DNA of 50,348 bases, taken from contig CAYSDI010000015.1 in assembly GCA_964429745.1 (NCBI GenBank), positions 1-50,348 on the forward strand, read 5' to 3'. Origin of the DNA: WGOA01 sp964429745. Lineage in GTDB: Bacteria; Bacteroidota; Bacteroidia; Chitinophagales; BACL12. The notes beneath the pieces were generated by a model that was not told the DNA's origin, did not search any database, and was given only the letters and a program-made list of their open reading frames with translations. Shown here piece after piece: positions 1 to 11,017 of this stretch (the first letter of the stretch is position 1; each line of letters begins with the position of its first letter). The position numbers were made by a program, and so were the translations under genes.

Positions 1-46
1 CCCCCCCTTCCCCCGGCAAGAAAAGCGCAACGATTTTTTGAGAATT

Positions 47-1908
<1,862 letters not shown>

Positions 1909-1909
<1 letters not shown>

Positions 1910-2532
1910 TGAACATAGCCGTAATTGCCCCGCTGGGCCACGTGCCCGGAGAACACGAAAACGTCATCCGCCTGCTGGACGCCGGATTGCCGTATTACCA
2001 TCTGCGCAAGCCAGGATTGAATGTCGGCGACATGCAGGCTTGGGTGCAGAAAATTCCGGAGGAATACCGCCGCCGCATCACGCTGCACGCGCCCTTAACC
2101 ACGGCGCTGGAGCTGGGGGTGGGGGGTATGCACCTTCGCGAGTCCGACCGCGCGGGGTTCTCTAACGAAGACCTGGAAACGATCATTGACCGGGCTGAAA
2201 CAGAAGGACTTCGCGTCTCCGCTTCCGTTCATTCGCCCCAGGCGGCATTGAGTATCAGCGATAAAATGTTGTATGTTTTTCTGTCGCAGGCGTTTAGCTC
2301 AGCGTCTAAGCCAGATTTGTCAGGCAGCATTCAGGATTGGAACTTCCCGGCCCAGCGCCCCTGCAAAATCTACGCTTTGGGTGGTGTACAACCTGAAAAC
2401 ATCGCAAAAGTTGCGGAGTATGGATTGGACGGGGTGGCTGTTCTGGGAGCGGTTTGGCACGGAAAAAATGACCCGCTCAGCAATTTCATCCGCATTCGCG
2501 AAGCATGCCAGCAGATCGCCCAACCCTCCTGA
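1909..2532 (+). CDS. Thiamine phosphate synthase-like protein (ThiE/TenI-type paralogue)
   Basis: A 207-residue TIM-barrel protein of the ThiE/TenI family: an N-terminal strand with YHLRKPG, a central HAPLTTALELGVGGMHL segment, and the C-terminal YALGGVQPENI...GVAVLGAVW phosphate-binding turn. It starts at an ATG overlapping the thiC stop (TGATG), so translation is probably coupled. A second, more canonical ThiE is encoded at 3276-3989. This copy is shorter and more divergent, without the clear QLR...KN and DDV-like substrate loops of ThiE. It may be a TenI-like thiazole tautomerase or a divergent thiamine phosphate synthase; the sequence alone does not decide. Its place inside the operon supports a thiamine role. 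Confidence 0.85.
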
Positions 2533-3263
2533 TCCTCTCCGGATTTGACCCCAGCGGAGGTGCCGGTATGATGGCTGACGTGCGCACATCCGAGGCTCTA
2601 AGTGTGCATACCATAGGTTGTGTTACTGCGCTGACGGCTCAGTCCGCCAGTAGTTTTCAAGACCATCAATGGGTCGAATGGCCCTGGTTGGAGAAGCAAC
2701 TTTTGAGCCTGCTTGCCAGCAACGCGCCCGATGCGATCAAGGTGGGCATGGTCCGCGACACCGGCACATTGGACCGTTTGCTGACCTTGATTTCAAGCCA
2801 AAGCCCATCCGCTCCGGTGGTTTGGGATCCAGTGTTGGCACCGTCGGCGGGGGGGGAATTCCACCCCGAAAACTTGCCAGGTTGGCGCCAACTGCTACAC
2901 CGCGTGGCCCTGTTTACGCCCAACTGGCCGGAAATGGAGCGGCTTTGTCCCAGCCAGGACCCCATTGAGGCCGCTAGGGAGGTCGCCGCCGAATCCGGGG
3001 CTGCCGTCCTGCTTAAAGGCGGTCACGATCCGGTGGCGCACGGCATGGACAGGCTCTTTTACCGAAACCAGGTGCAGGAGTTTCGGCCTGGACGCCGCGA
3101 TCTCGCTCCCAAACACGGCACGGGTTGTGTGTTTTCCAGCGCGGCAGCCGCCAGCCTTGCCGCGGGCATGACCATGGCAGCCGCCTGCCGCACCGCCAAG
3201 GTTTTTACGGAGAACTTCATGGCCAGCAGTTCGTCGTTGATAGGATTTCACCTGCCTGCTTAA
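2505..3263 (+). CDS. thiD: Hydroxymethylpyrimidine/phosphomethylpyrimidine kinase
   Basis: ThiD phosphorylates hydroxymethylpyrimidine twice to give HMP pyrophosphate, the substrate that ThiE joins to the thiazole. The 252-residue protein begins with the ribokinase-fold signature ILSGFDPSGGAGMMAD, has VWDPVLAPSAG in the middle and PKHGTGCVFSSA near the C terminus, which forms the anion hole and carries the catalytic region. Length and motifs fit the family. The start codon lies 28 bases inside the preceding gene, so the two are translationally coupled. Twelve bases separate it from thiE. Confidence 0.95.
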   Translation: MPADRPTLLILSGFDPSGGAGMMADVRTSEALSVHTIGCVTALTAQSASSFQDHQWVEWPWLEKQLLSLLASNAPDAIKVGMVRDTGTLDRLLTLISSQSPSAPVVWDPVLAPSAGGEFHPENLPGWRQLLHRVALFTPNWPEMERLCPSQDPIEAAREVAAESGAAVLLKGGHDPVAHGMDRLFYRNQVQEFRPGRRDLAPKHGTGCVFSSAAAASLAAGMTMAAACRTAKVFTENFMASSSSLIGFHLPA

Positions 3264-3275
3264 CCCCTCTCGCTC

Positions 3276-3989
3276 TTGGAACCATCGCATTTCCCCCAGC
3301 AACCGCCGCTCATTGCCCGGCTGCAATACATCACGCAGGACCTGGAGCGCAAAGGCCACCTGGAACTGCTCAAAGAGGCGGTCGACGCGGGCTGCGACTG
3401 GGTGCAATTGCGCGTTAAGAATCGGCCTGAAAACGAGGTCATGGACATGGCCGTCAAAGCGCGCAAAATCTGCTGCGATTCCGGTGCGAGGCTTATCATC
3501 AACGATTTTCCACACGTTGCGCTTGCGGTGGATGCCGACGGTGTACACCTTGGCCGCAAGGACATGACCACTGCCCAGGCTAGAGATCTGCTCGGCGAAG
3601 GCTACCTGGTCGGGGGCAGCGCCAATACCATTCAGGATATTGAACGTTTGTATGCCGAAGGGGTGGATTACATCGGGCTGGGTCCGTTCCGCTTCACCGA
3701 AACCAAAAAGGGTTTAGACCCGGTGCTCGGCCTGGAGGGCTACCGCCGCATCCTGATCCAATGCAAACTCAAAGGGCTGGAGCGCATTCCGATACTTGCT
3801 ATTGGCGGTATCCTGATGACCGACATCCGCGATTTGCTCCACACGGGTTTGCATGGCGTGGCCATTTCCAACATGATCAGCCGCAGCCCGCGCAAGAATC
3901 AACTGGTCATGGACATTCACCAAATGATGAACGAATTTTCCAAATCCTTCCGCTATGGAACTGCTCAGGATCGCCGAAAAGACCTTTGA
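3276..3989 (+). CDS. thiE: Thiamine phosphate synthase ThiE
   Basis: Couples HMP pyrophosphate with hydroxyethylthiazole phosphate to make thiamine monophosphate. The 237-residue protein shows the expected order of motifs: QLRVKN near residue 45, INDFPHVALAVDADGVHLG (the phosphate and Mg2+ binding loop), VGGSANTIQDI, DYIGLGPFRFTETKKG and ILAIGGI. The reading frame opens with TTG at 3276; no ATG lies between there and the first conserved strand, so the TTG is accepted with moderate certainty. Its 3' end overlaps thiG by 35 bases in a different frame, again suggesting coupled translation. Confidence 0.94.
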   Translation: MEPSHFPQQPPLIARLQYITQDLERKGHLELLKEAVDAGCDWVQLRVKNRPENEVMDMAVKARKICCDSGARLIINDFPHVALAVDADGVHLGRKDMTTAQARDLLGEGYLVGGSANTIQDIERLYAEGVDYIGLGPFRFTETKKGLDPVLGLEGYRRILIQCKLKGLERIPILAIGGILMTDIRDLLHTGLHGVAISNMISRSPRKNQLVMDIHQMMNEFSKSFRYGTAQDRRKDL

Positions 3990-4737
3990 GTCCAGGCTCT
4001 TTACCGGTACGGGAAAGTTCTCGTCCAACAGCGTGATGGAAGCGGCGCTTCTGGCGTCCGGCACGGAGCTGGTCACGGTGGCCCTGCGCCGCGTGGATGT
4101 AGATGGTGCAATAGCCGGCCATGAAGATGACATGCTGCGCCACCTGCGCCACCCTTCGTTCAACCTGTTGCCCAACACTTCCGGGGTTCGAAATGCCCGC
4201 GAAGCCATCTACGCCGCACACCTTGCCCGCGAGGCTCTCGGAACCAACTGGCTCAAGCTGGAGATCCATCCCGATCCGCGCTACCTGATGCCCGATGCGG
4301 TCGAAACACTCAACGCTGCGCGGGAACTCGTGCGCGAAGGCTTCGTGGTATTGCCCTATGTGCACGCCGATCCTGTGCTTTGCAAGCAGTTAGAAGAAGT
4401 GGGCTGTGCTGCGGTAATGCCGCTGGGTTCGCCCATCGGCAGCAACCGGGGCTTGCAAACCCGCGCCTTTCTTGAAATTATCATCGAGCAGGCCAATGTG
4501 CCCGTCATCGTGGATGCCGGAATCGGCCGCCCGTCTGACGCAGCGCTGGCCCTGGAAATGGGCGCGGATGCCGTGCTGGTCAATACGGCCATCGCCGTGG
4601 CACCTGACCCGGTTCGCATGGCCGACGCATTCCGACTGGCTGTTATGGCAGGGAGGCTGGCGTATGAGGCTGGCGTACCCGCAGAGCGCCTATATGCCGA
4701 AGCCTCCAGTCCGTTGACGGCATTTTTAGACGTGTAG
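3955..4737 (+). CDS. thiG: Thiazole synthase ThiG
   Basis: Forms the thiazole phosphate ring from deoxyxylulose phosphate, dehydroglycine (made by ThiH) and the sulfur carried by ThiS thiocarboxylate. The 260-residue TIM barrel contains the family's Schiff-base lysine in NWLKLEIHPD (Lys101), followed by VLPYVHADPVLCKQLEE, AVMPLGSPIGSNRG, PVIVDAGIGRPSDA and VLVNTAIAVAPDP. Full family length. It overlaps thiE and sits just before thiH, its usual partner. No ThiS or ThiF is in the window, so the sulfur carrier must be encoded elsewhere, probably upstream. Confidence 0.97.
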   Translation: MELLRIAEKTFESRLFTGTGKFSSNSVMEAALLASGTELVTVALRRVDVDGAIAGHEDDMLRHLRHPSFNLLPNTSGVRNAREAIYAAHLAREALGTNWLKLEIHPDPRYLMPDAVETLNAARELVREGFVVLPYVHADPVLCKQLEEVGCAAVMPLGSPIGSNRGLQTRAFLEIIIEQANVPVIVDAGIGRPSDAALALEMGADAVLVNTAIAVAPDPVRMADAFRLAVMAGRLAYEAGVPAERLYAEASSPLTAFLDV

Positions 4738-4810
4738 AACCAATTGAACCGAACAACCCCTATCGCAGACCCAACCAAAGCACCCGCACAAGCTCCTGAC
4801 CAATCCCGCC

Positions 4811-5962
4811 ATGCCCACTACCGCCCTTCCCCGGACCCAATCTGCTGCTGCAAGCTTTGAACAAACGTTCAATGACTGGTCCTGGGAGGACGCGACGTCC
4901 CTCATCCACTCCCGGACGGCAGCGGATGTAGAGCGGGCGCTTCAAAGCCCGACGCGGGATCTGCGCGATTTTGCGGCATTGATTTCTCCCGCTGCGGCAC
5001 CTTATCTGGAGCGCATGGCGGCGCTGGCCAACCAAGCCACCCTGCGCCGATTCGGGCGGGTGATCCAACTTTACGCCCCCCTCTACCTGAGCAACGAGTG
5101 CCAGAACATCTGCACGTACTGCGGGTTCAGCATGGACAACGCGCTGGAGCGCAAGACCCTCAACCCCGCAGAGATCCTGCGCGAAACCGAAGTGCTCAAA
5201 GCCATGGGCTACGAGCATGTTCTGCTGGTTACCGGTGAGGCTAGCCGAACTGTCGGCATGGCCTATTTTGAACAAGCGTTCAATTTGTTGCGCCCTCATT
5301 TCAGCCAGCTCAGCCTGGAAGTGCAGCCGCTTGAAGAAGCCGATTACCGCCGGCTCACCGAGTTGGGTCTGCACAGCGTCTTGGTATATCAGGAGACCTA
5401 CCGCAAGGAAACGTATAAAGTTCATCATCCCAAAGGGCGAAAATCCAACTTCTATTACCGTTTGGATACGCCGGACCGTCTGGGAAGGGCTGGTGTGCAT
5501 AAAATTGGCTTAGGCGTACTCATCGGCCTGGAAGACTGGCGCAGCGACAGCTTTTTTACGGCCATGCACCTGCGCTATTTATCGCGGACCTACTGGCGCA
5601 CCAAGTACAGCATCTCCTTCCCCCGTTTGCGACCGCACGCCGGCGGGCTGCAACCCAAGATGGTCATGAGCGACCGCGAGCTGGTGCAATTGATCACTGC
5701 TTACCGCCTGCTGGACCCGGATGTGGAATTGAGCCTGTCCACGCGCGAGACCGAGCGTTTCCGCGACAACGCGATCCCGCTGGGGGTGACGACGTTCAGC
5801 GCTGGATCCAAGACCAATCCAGGCGGTTATGCCTGTGAACAGGAGTCTTTGGAGCAGTTCGAAATCAGCGACGAGCGCTCCCCGGCGGAAGTGGCCGCCG
5901 TAATCCGCAAGGCGGGCTACCAGCCGGTTTGGAAAGACTGGGACCGGGGGTGGGGAGGGTAA
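4811..5962 (+). CDS. thiH: 2-iminoacetate synthase ThiH
   Basis: Radical SAM tyrosine lyase that cleaves tyrosine to dehydroglycine (2-iminoacetate) for ThiG. The 383-residue protein has the radical SAM cluster motif CQNICTYC (Cys97, Cys101, Cys104) and downstream the family's VYQETY, KIGLGVLIGLEDWR and SFPRLRP segments, with the C-terminal ThiH/BATS region LSTRE...AGSKTNPGGY. The presence of ThiH rather than the glycine oxidase ThiO indicates the oxygen-independent tyrosine route. It is 73 bases after thiG and is the last thi gene; a 23-bp tandem repeat follows. Confidence 0.97.
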   Translation: MPTTALPRTQSAAASFEQTFNDWSWEDATSLIHSRTAADVERALQSPTRDLRDFAALISPAAAPYLERMAALANQATLRRFGRVIQLYAPLYLSNECQNICTYCGFSMDNALERKTLNPAEILRETEVLKAMGYEHVLLVTGEASRTVGMAYFEQAFNLLRPHFSQLSLEVQPLEEADYRRLTELGLHSVLVYQETYRKETYKVHHPKGRKSNFYYRLDTPDRLGRAGVHKIGLGVLIGLEDWRSDSFFTAMHLRYLSRTYWRTKYSISFPRLRPHAGGLQPKMVMSDRELVQLITAYRLLDPDVELSLSTRETERFRDNAIPLGVTTFSAGSKTNPGGYACEQESLEQFEISDERSPAEVAAVIRKAGYQPVWKDWDRGWGG

Positions 5963-5991
5963 TAGCCGGCCTGCCGCGCGCATGCCTTCCG

Positions 5992-6060
5992 CCCGCTGCG
6001 AGACTGCCCTGGAACCCGCTGCGAGACTGACCTCGAACCCGCTGCGAAACTGCCCTCCGC
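5992..6060 (+). repeat. 23-bp tandem repeat, three copies
   Basis: Three head-to-tail imperfect copies of a 23-base unit, at 5992-6014, 6015-6037 and 6038-6060, all beginning CCCGCTGCGARACTG. They fill much of the 170-base gap between thiH and recG. No T-rich tract follows, so this is not a simple terminator, and no open frame suggests it is coding. Confidence 0.9.
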
Positions 6061-6132
6061 GCACCTGCTGCGCATGAACGCCAAGTCCGTTATTTTTGAG
6101 GGCCCTGGCCGCGCGCGCCGGAGCCCTTCCCC

Positions 6133-8238
6133 ATGCCAACCCTCACGGACAAACTGCATACTTCGCTGGTTTACCTTAAAGGGGTAGGGCCGGCCAAGGC
6201 TGAGTTGTTGTCGGGCGAATTGGGGCTGTTCCGCTACGGCGATCTGCTCACCTTCATGCCTTTTCGCTATGTGGACCGCACGCAAATCCAGCAGGTGCGC
6301 GACGTGCAGGAAGACATGCAAACCGTGCAGTTGCGGGGCCGCATCAAAGGGTTTTCTATGGTGGGCCCGCCTCGCAGCCGGCGCTTGGTGGCGCAATTGG
6401 AGGACGACACCGGCACCATCGAGCTGATCTGGTTCAAGGGCGCGTCGTACATGGAGCGCTACCTCAAGCGCGACGCCACCTACACGGTTTTCGGCAAACC
6501 CAACGTGTACCGGGGCAAGTATTCGCTGCCTCATCCGGAAATGGAATTGGGCGAAGGGCCCTCGAACGATGCACGGCGGATGCAGCCGGTTTACCCTTCT
6601 ACCGAAAAACTGAAAGCCCGCGGTTTGGACAGCAAGGGGTTGGAACGCCTGGTGCAGCAGTTGCTCGCGGAGCTTGGCCCGGCAGACCTCCCCGAAATTC
6701 TGCCCGGCGAAATGCGCGTTCAGTTCAAGTTAATCGGACGCGAGCGCGCCTTGCGCGACATCCATTTTCCACCCGATGAGCATGCGTTGCAAGGTGCCCG
6801 CCGCCGCCTGAAGTTCGAAGAGTTTTTGCTCATTCAGTTGAGTTTGTTGCTAAATAAGTCCGCGCTTGACCGGCAGGTGCGCGGCTACATTTTTGAGCGG
6901 ATCGATGGGGTCTTTGAAAAGTTCTATCGCGAGCACCTCGGCTTTGAATTAACCGGGGCACAAAAGCGCGTGTTACGCGAGATAAGAAAAGATACGCGAA
7001 CGGGGATGCAAATGAACCGCCTGCTGCAAGGCGATGTGGGCAGCGGCAAAACTATTGTAGCGCTGATGGCCATGCTCATGGCGGTGGATAACGGTTTTCA
7101 GGCAGCCATTATGGCGCCGACAGAAATTCTTGCGCAACAACATATGTTATCCATAACAGAACTTGTGCAAGGCTTGCCAGTGCTGCCCGGGTTGCTCACC
7201 GGATCGGTCAAGGGCAAGCCGCGAAAGGATTTGTTATCGGCGTTGGAGGCGGGTTACGTGAACCTGCTGATCGGTACCCATGCGCTCATCGAAGACAAGG
7301 TGGTGTTTAACAACCTGGGCCTGGTGGTCATTGATGAGCAGCACCGCTTTGGGGTGGCGCAGCGCGCGCGGCTCTGGGCAAAGAACACGCAACCTCCCCA
7401 CGTGCTCGTGATGACCGCGACCCCCATTCCCCGGACATTGGCCATGACGCTTTACGGCGACCTGGATACTTCGGTTATTGATGAACTCCCACCCGGTCGC
7501 AAGCCCATTCAAACCGCGCACCGCAAGGATCCTGAGCGGCTGTCCGTTTTCGGGTTTTTGCGCAAGCAACTCGAGGAAGGTCGCCAGGTTTACATCGTTT
7601 ACCCGTTGATAGAGGAGTCCGAAACTATGGACTACAAAGACCTGATGGATGGGTACGAAAGTGTGGTCCGCTCGTTTCCTGATTACCGGATTAGCATTGT
7701 GCACGGTCGGCAAAAAGCGGCAGACAAGGACCACGAGATGCGGCAATTTGTCAGTGGAAAAACACGCCTCATGGTGGCAACTACCGTCATTGAAGTTGGG
7801 GTGAATGTGCCCAATGCTTCGGTCATGGTCATTGAAAGTGCCGAGCGTTTTGGCTTGGCGCAGTTGCATCAATTGCGCGGGCGCGTTGGCCGCGGAGCTG
7901 AGCAGAGTTTTTGCGTGCTCATGACGGGCGACAAACTCAGCAACGATGCGCGAATCCGCATTCGCACCATGTGCGAGACTACGGATGGCTTCAAAATCTC
8001 GGAAGTGGACATGCGGCTGCGCGGCCCGGGCGATTTAGCGGGAACGCGTCAGAGCGGCCTTGAGGACCTTAAAATTGCCGATTTGGTTCACGATCGGGAA
8101 ATTCTGGAAGAGGCTCGCAGCGCGGCACTGGCGCTGGTAGAGAAGGATCCGCAGTTGCGACTGGGAGTGCATGCTCCGCTCGCGAATTATCTGGTGCGCG
8201 AAAAGCGGCTCAAGGGCGACTGGAGTAGGATCAGCTGA
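6133..8238 (+). CDS. recG: ATP-dependent DNA helicase RecG
   Basis: RecG remodels stalled replication forks and branched recombination intermediates. The 701-residue protein has an N-terminal wedge/OB domain (about residues 1-240, with the early VYLKGVGPAKAELL helix-hairpin-like segment), then the superfamily 2 motor: Walker A GDVGSGKT near residue 300, the DEQH box in VVIDEQHRFGV, TATPIPRTLAMT, and the RecG-specific C-terminal motor motifs with VIEVGVNVPNAS and QLHQLRGRVGRG. The C-terminal TRG-type region MRLRGPGDLAGTRQSG is present. The ATG at 6133 gives normal family length. The next gene starts 37 bases later on the same strand. Confidence 0.98.
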   Translation: MPTLTDKLHTSLVYLKGVGPAKAELLSGELGLFRYGDLLTFMPFRYVDRTQIQQVRDVQEDMQTVQLRGRIKGFSMVGPPRSRRLVAQLEDDTGTIELIWFKGASYMERYLKRDATYTVFGKPNVYRGKYSLPHPEMELGEGPSNDARRMQPVYPSTEKLKARGLDSKGLERLVQQLLAELGPADLPEILPGEMRVQFKLIGRERALRDIHFPPDEHALQGARRRLKFEEFLLIQLSLLLNKSALDRQVRGYIFERIDGVFEKFYREHLGFELTGAQKRVLREIRKDTRTGMQMNRLLQGDVGSGKTIVALMAMLMAVDNGFQAAIMAPTEILAQQHMLSITELVQGLPVLPGLLTGSVKGKPRKDLLSALEAGYVNLLIGTHALIEDKVVFNNLGLVVIDEQHRFGVAQRARLWAKNTQPPHVLVMTATPIPRTLAMTLYGDLDTSVIDELPPGRKPIQTAHRKDPERLSVFGFLRKQLEEGRQVYIVYPLIEESETMDYKDLMDGYESVVRSFPDYRISIVHGRQKAADKDHEMRQFVSGKTRLMVATTVIEVGVNVPNASVMVIESAERFGLAQLHQLRGRVGRGAEQSFCVLMTGDKLSNDARIRIRTMCETTDGFKISEVDMRLRGPGDLAGTRQSGLEDLKIADLVHDREILEEARSAALALVEKDPQLRLGVHAPLANYLVREKRLKGDWSRIS

Positions 8239-8275
8239 TGCGCAATGGCCAAAAGGGGGTATCTATGCTCAAACC

Positions 8276-10996
8276 ATGAAGTACCCACTTGAAGAGCCGC
8301 AATCGGCCACTGTGCAGGAAATTTTGACGCTGTTGGAGACCGATGAGAAGGATGGGCTGCCACAAAGCGAGGCAGAGTCGCGGGCGCAACAGTTTGGGCC
8401 TAATGCCTACCAGACCATTCGGCAGCAAAGCCTGTTGTTGCTCTTTTTGCAGCAGTTTAAAAGTCCTATCGTCCTTTTGTTAGTTGTTGCGGCAGCGGTC
8501 ACTTTGTTTCTTCAGGATTACATTGAAACAATATCAATAATAATTGTTATTATTCTTAATGCGGGAATAGGTTTTTTCATGGAGGTTCAGGCTCGGCGAT
8601 CCATGCAGGCGCTGAAGTCAATGGAAGTTCATCTTTCCAGAGTTCGCAGGGCTGGCCAAACGTTGGAGATCCCTTCTGAAACAATTGTTCCGGGAGATTT
8701 AATTCTGCTTGAGGCAGGGGATGTGATTACTGGTGATGGGCGCCTGGTGGTCAGCAATCAGTTGCAGTGCGATGAATCTTCGTTGACGGGCGAGTCGCTT
8801 GCAACAGAAAAGTCATTGGATCCCTTGCCAGAGGGCACTGCCCTGGGCGATCGCAAGAACATGGTTTTTAAGGGTACTTCTGTGCTTAACGGCAATGGCC
8901 AAGCTGTGATAACAGCCATTGGTGGCCATACGGAATTGGGTACCATCACCTCGCTGGTGGATGAATCGCCTTCCAGGAAGACCCCTTTAGAGCGAAAAAT
9001 AGCGGTTTTGACCCGGAAGCTGATTTGGATAACATTAGTTATGATATCCATTTTTGCGCTAACGGGGTTTTTGCAAGGGAAGCATTGGTTTTTGATTCTT
9101 GAAACTTCCATTGCATTGGCTGTTGCTGCTTTTCCGGAGGGTTTGCCCATTGTGGCTACCGTGGCATTGGCCTACGGTATGCTGCTTATGGCAAAGCGGA
9201 ATGTCATTGTCAAGGACTTAAACGCTGTAGAGACACTCGGCAGTACAAACATTATCCTAACAGATAAGACTGGAACCTTAACGGAAAACAGCATTTCAGT
9301 GGTTGCGCTTTCGTTTCCGGGAAAGGATGTTCACTTAGATGACAAAAGCCAGGCAGGCGGTTGGAAAAGTCTGGAAGGAGGCGAGTATGCGGACAGTTTC
9401 CGGATGTTGCGCTTGATTGGAGCCCTTTGCAATAATGTTACACGCCCAGACAGTGACCAGGCAAGCAAACCCAAAGGAGACCCGGTGGAAGTTGCTCTGC
9501 TGCTTTGGGCAGATTCAACAGGCATAACGGCACAATCGCTTCGTTCGGAGTATGAGCGGGTGGACGAGTTGCCGTTTAGCTCTGAGACGAAAATCATGGG
9601 CACGCTGCACAAACATGGCGATGGTTTTTTTGGTGCAGCAAAAGGCTCTGTGGAGGACTTGCTGATGAGGTGCAGCAGCATCCAATTGCCTGAAGGAGTC
9701 TCTGGGATTACTGACGTGCAACGCCAGGAATTGTTAACGCATGCTGATGAATTGTCGGCCCTGGGACTTCGCGTCTTGGGATTCGCTTACGCGCCGGATG
9801 CCCCCTCAGCAATCCCCGATGACCTCGAAAATCTCGTTTTTACCGGAATGGTTGGGTTTTTGGATCCTCCGCGTCATGACATCAAGGAGGCAATTCTATC
9901 TTGCCGCAACGCTGGCATTCAGGTAGTCATGATTACTGGCGATCACCCGTTGACTGCCCTGAATATCGCGCAGAAAGTGGGTTTGGTTGACGGAGGCGAG
10001 CAGGCAGTCGTTTCCGGTAGCGAAATTCCTTCTCAGGAAGGGATGTCTGAAGACTGGCAGAAACGCATTTTGTCAACTTCAGTTTTTGCAAGGACGACAC
10101 CGACCCAGAAACTGGATATTGTAAGCATCTACCAGGACGCAGGAAACATCGTTGCTATGACCGGCGACGGTGTTAATGACGCTCCTGCACTTAAAAAAGC
10201 GGACATTGGAATTGCTATGGGGACGCGCGGTACTCAGGTGGCTAAGGAAACAGCCAACATAGTTTTGAAGGATGATTCGTTTACGTCCATTGCGCACGCG
10301 GTAGCGCATGGTCGGGAAATCTTCCAGAACATCCAAAAGTTTGTGGTTTACCTGGTCTCCTGCAACTTGAGCGAAATTCTGATTGTAACCTCTTTTGGTT
10401 TTTTAGCGCCTGCGTCCATTTTGCTCCCTTTGCAAATTCTGTTCTTAAACATGGTTACCGATGTTTTTCCTGCGTTAGCGCTCGGTTTGGGTACTGGCGA
10501 TAAGACCGTAATGGACAGACCGCCCAAGGATCCCAAGAGCCTTATCATATCCAATAAAAAATGGCTGGAGATTGGGATTTACGCAGCCCTGATAACTTGT
10601 TCTGTATTGGTTACTGTTTTTTATTGCCGGCAGTTTCTAACGGTTGATCCAATTGTCGTAAACAACGCAGCCTTTGTTACGCTGGCATTCGCCCAGCTTT
10701 TTCACGTTTTCAATTTGTCCTCTCCTCATTCAAACATCCTGGTCAACGAGATCACCCGCAACAAGTACGTTTGGATGGCTATTTTACTTTGTGCGGCCTT
10801 GATCGTCGTTGTTTTTGAGGTACCCCAATTGCGCCTTGTTCTTGGGTTGGAGCAGCTTGCATGGAGGGTCTGGGCGCTAGCCTTGACCGCGAGCCTTCTT
10901 CCACTCATGCTTGTTCAGGCATTTAAGCTTATACAGATGATGGGCAAGCCGGGTAACGCTGATCGCTACCAGCAAGGTACCGCTGAGAAGGCCTAG
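8276..10996 (+). CDS. Cation-transporting P-type ATPase, probably Ca2+ (P2 type)
   Basis: A 906-residue integral membrane pump. Visible in order: N-terminal cation-ATPase domain, first transmembrane pair (LLLLFLQQFKSPIVLLLVV), actuator TGES loop, the membrane-4 PEGLP motif, the phosphorylated aspartate in DKTGTLT (Asp330), the nucleotide-binding domain, the hinge MTGDGVNDAPALKKADIGIAMG, and C-terminal helices including LNMVTDVFPALALG. PEGLP together with the N..TD.PA pattern in the sixth helix is what calcium pumps of the SERCA/PMCA group carry, hence the substrate suggestion; other cations remain possible. The frame is open upstream into recG, but the ATG at 8276 begins the conserved N domain. 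The gene is visibly richer in A+T than recG or the thi genes. Confidence 0.93.
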   Translation: MKYPLEEPQSATVQEILTLLETDEKDGLPQSEAESRAQQFGPNAYQTIRQQSLLLLFLQQFKSPIVLLLVVAAAVTLFLQDYIETISIIIVIILNAGIGFFMEVQARRSMQALKSMEVHLSRVRRAGQTLEIPSETIVPGDLILLEAGDVITGDGRLVVSNQLQCDESSLTGESLATEKSLDPLPEGTALGDRKNMVFKGTSVLNGNGQAVITAIGGHTELGTITSLVDESPSRKTPLERKIAVLTRKLIWITLVMISIFALTGFLQGKHWFLILETSIALAVAAFPEGLPIVATVALAYGMLLMAKRNVIVKDLNAVETLGSTNIILTDKTGTLTENSISVVALSFPGKDVHLDDKSQAGGWKSLEGGEYADSFRMLRLIGALCNNVTRPDSDQASKPKGDPVEVALLLWADSTGITAQSLRSEYERVDELPFSSETKIMGTLHKHGDGFFGAAKGSVEDLLMRCSSIQLPEGVSGITDVQRQELLTHADELSALGLRVLGFAYAPDAPSAIPDDLENLVFTGMVGFLDPPRHDIKEAILSCRNAGIQVVMITGDHPLTALNIAQKVGLVDGGEQAVVSGSEIPSQEGMSEDWQKRILSTSVFARTTPTQKLDIVSIYQDAGNIVAMTGDGVNDAPALKKADIGIAMGTRGTQVAKETANIVLKDDSFTSIAHAVAHGREIFQNIQKFVVYLVSCNLSEILIVTSFGFLAPASILLPLQILFLNMVTDVFPALALGLGTGDKTVMDRPPKDPKSLIISNKKWLEIGIYAALITCSVLVTVFYCRQFLTVDPIVVNNAAFVTLAFAQLFHVFNLSSPHSNILVNEITRNKYVWMAILLCAALIVVVFEVPQLRLVLGLEQLAWRVWALALTASLLPLMLVQAFKLIQMMGKPGNADRYQQGTAEKA

Positions 10997-11017
10997 GTCT
11001 AATGGGGTAGCGAAAAC

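Noticed and set aside
1..46. TPP (THI-box) riboswitch before thiC
   Set aside because: Only 46 bases are visible and none of the conserved riboswitch segments is seen; it may lie upstream of the window.
5992..6060. CRISPR array
   Set aside because: The 23-bp and 22-bp units abut each other directly with no spacers, and no cas gene is present.
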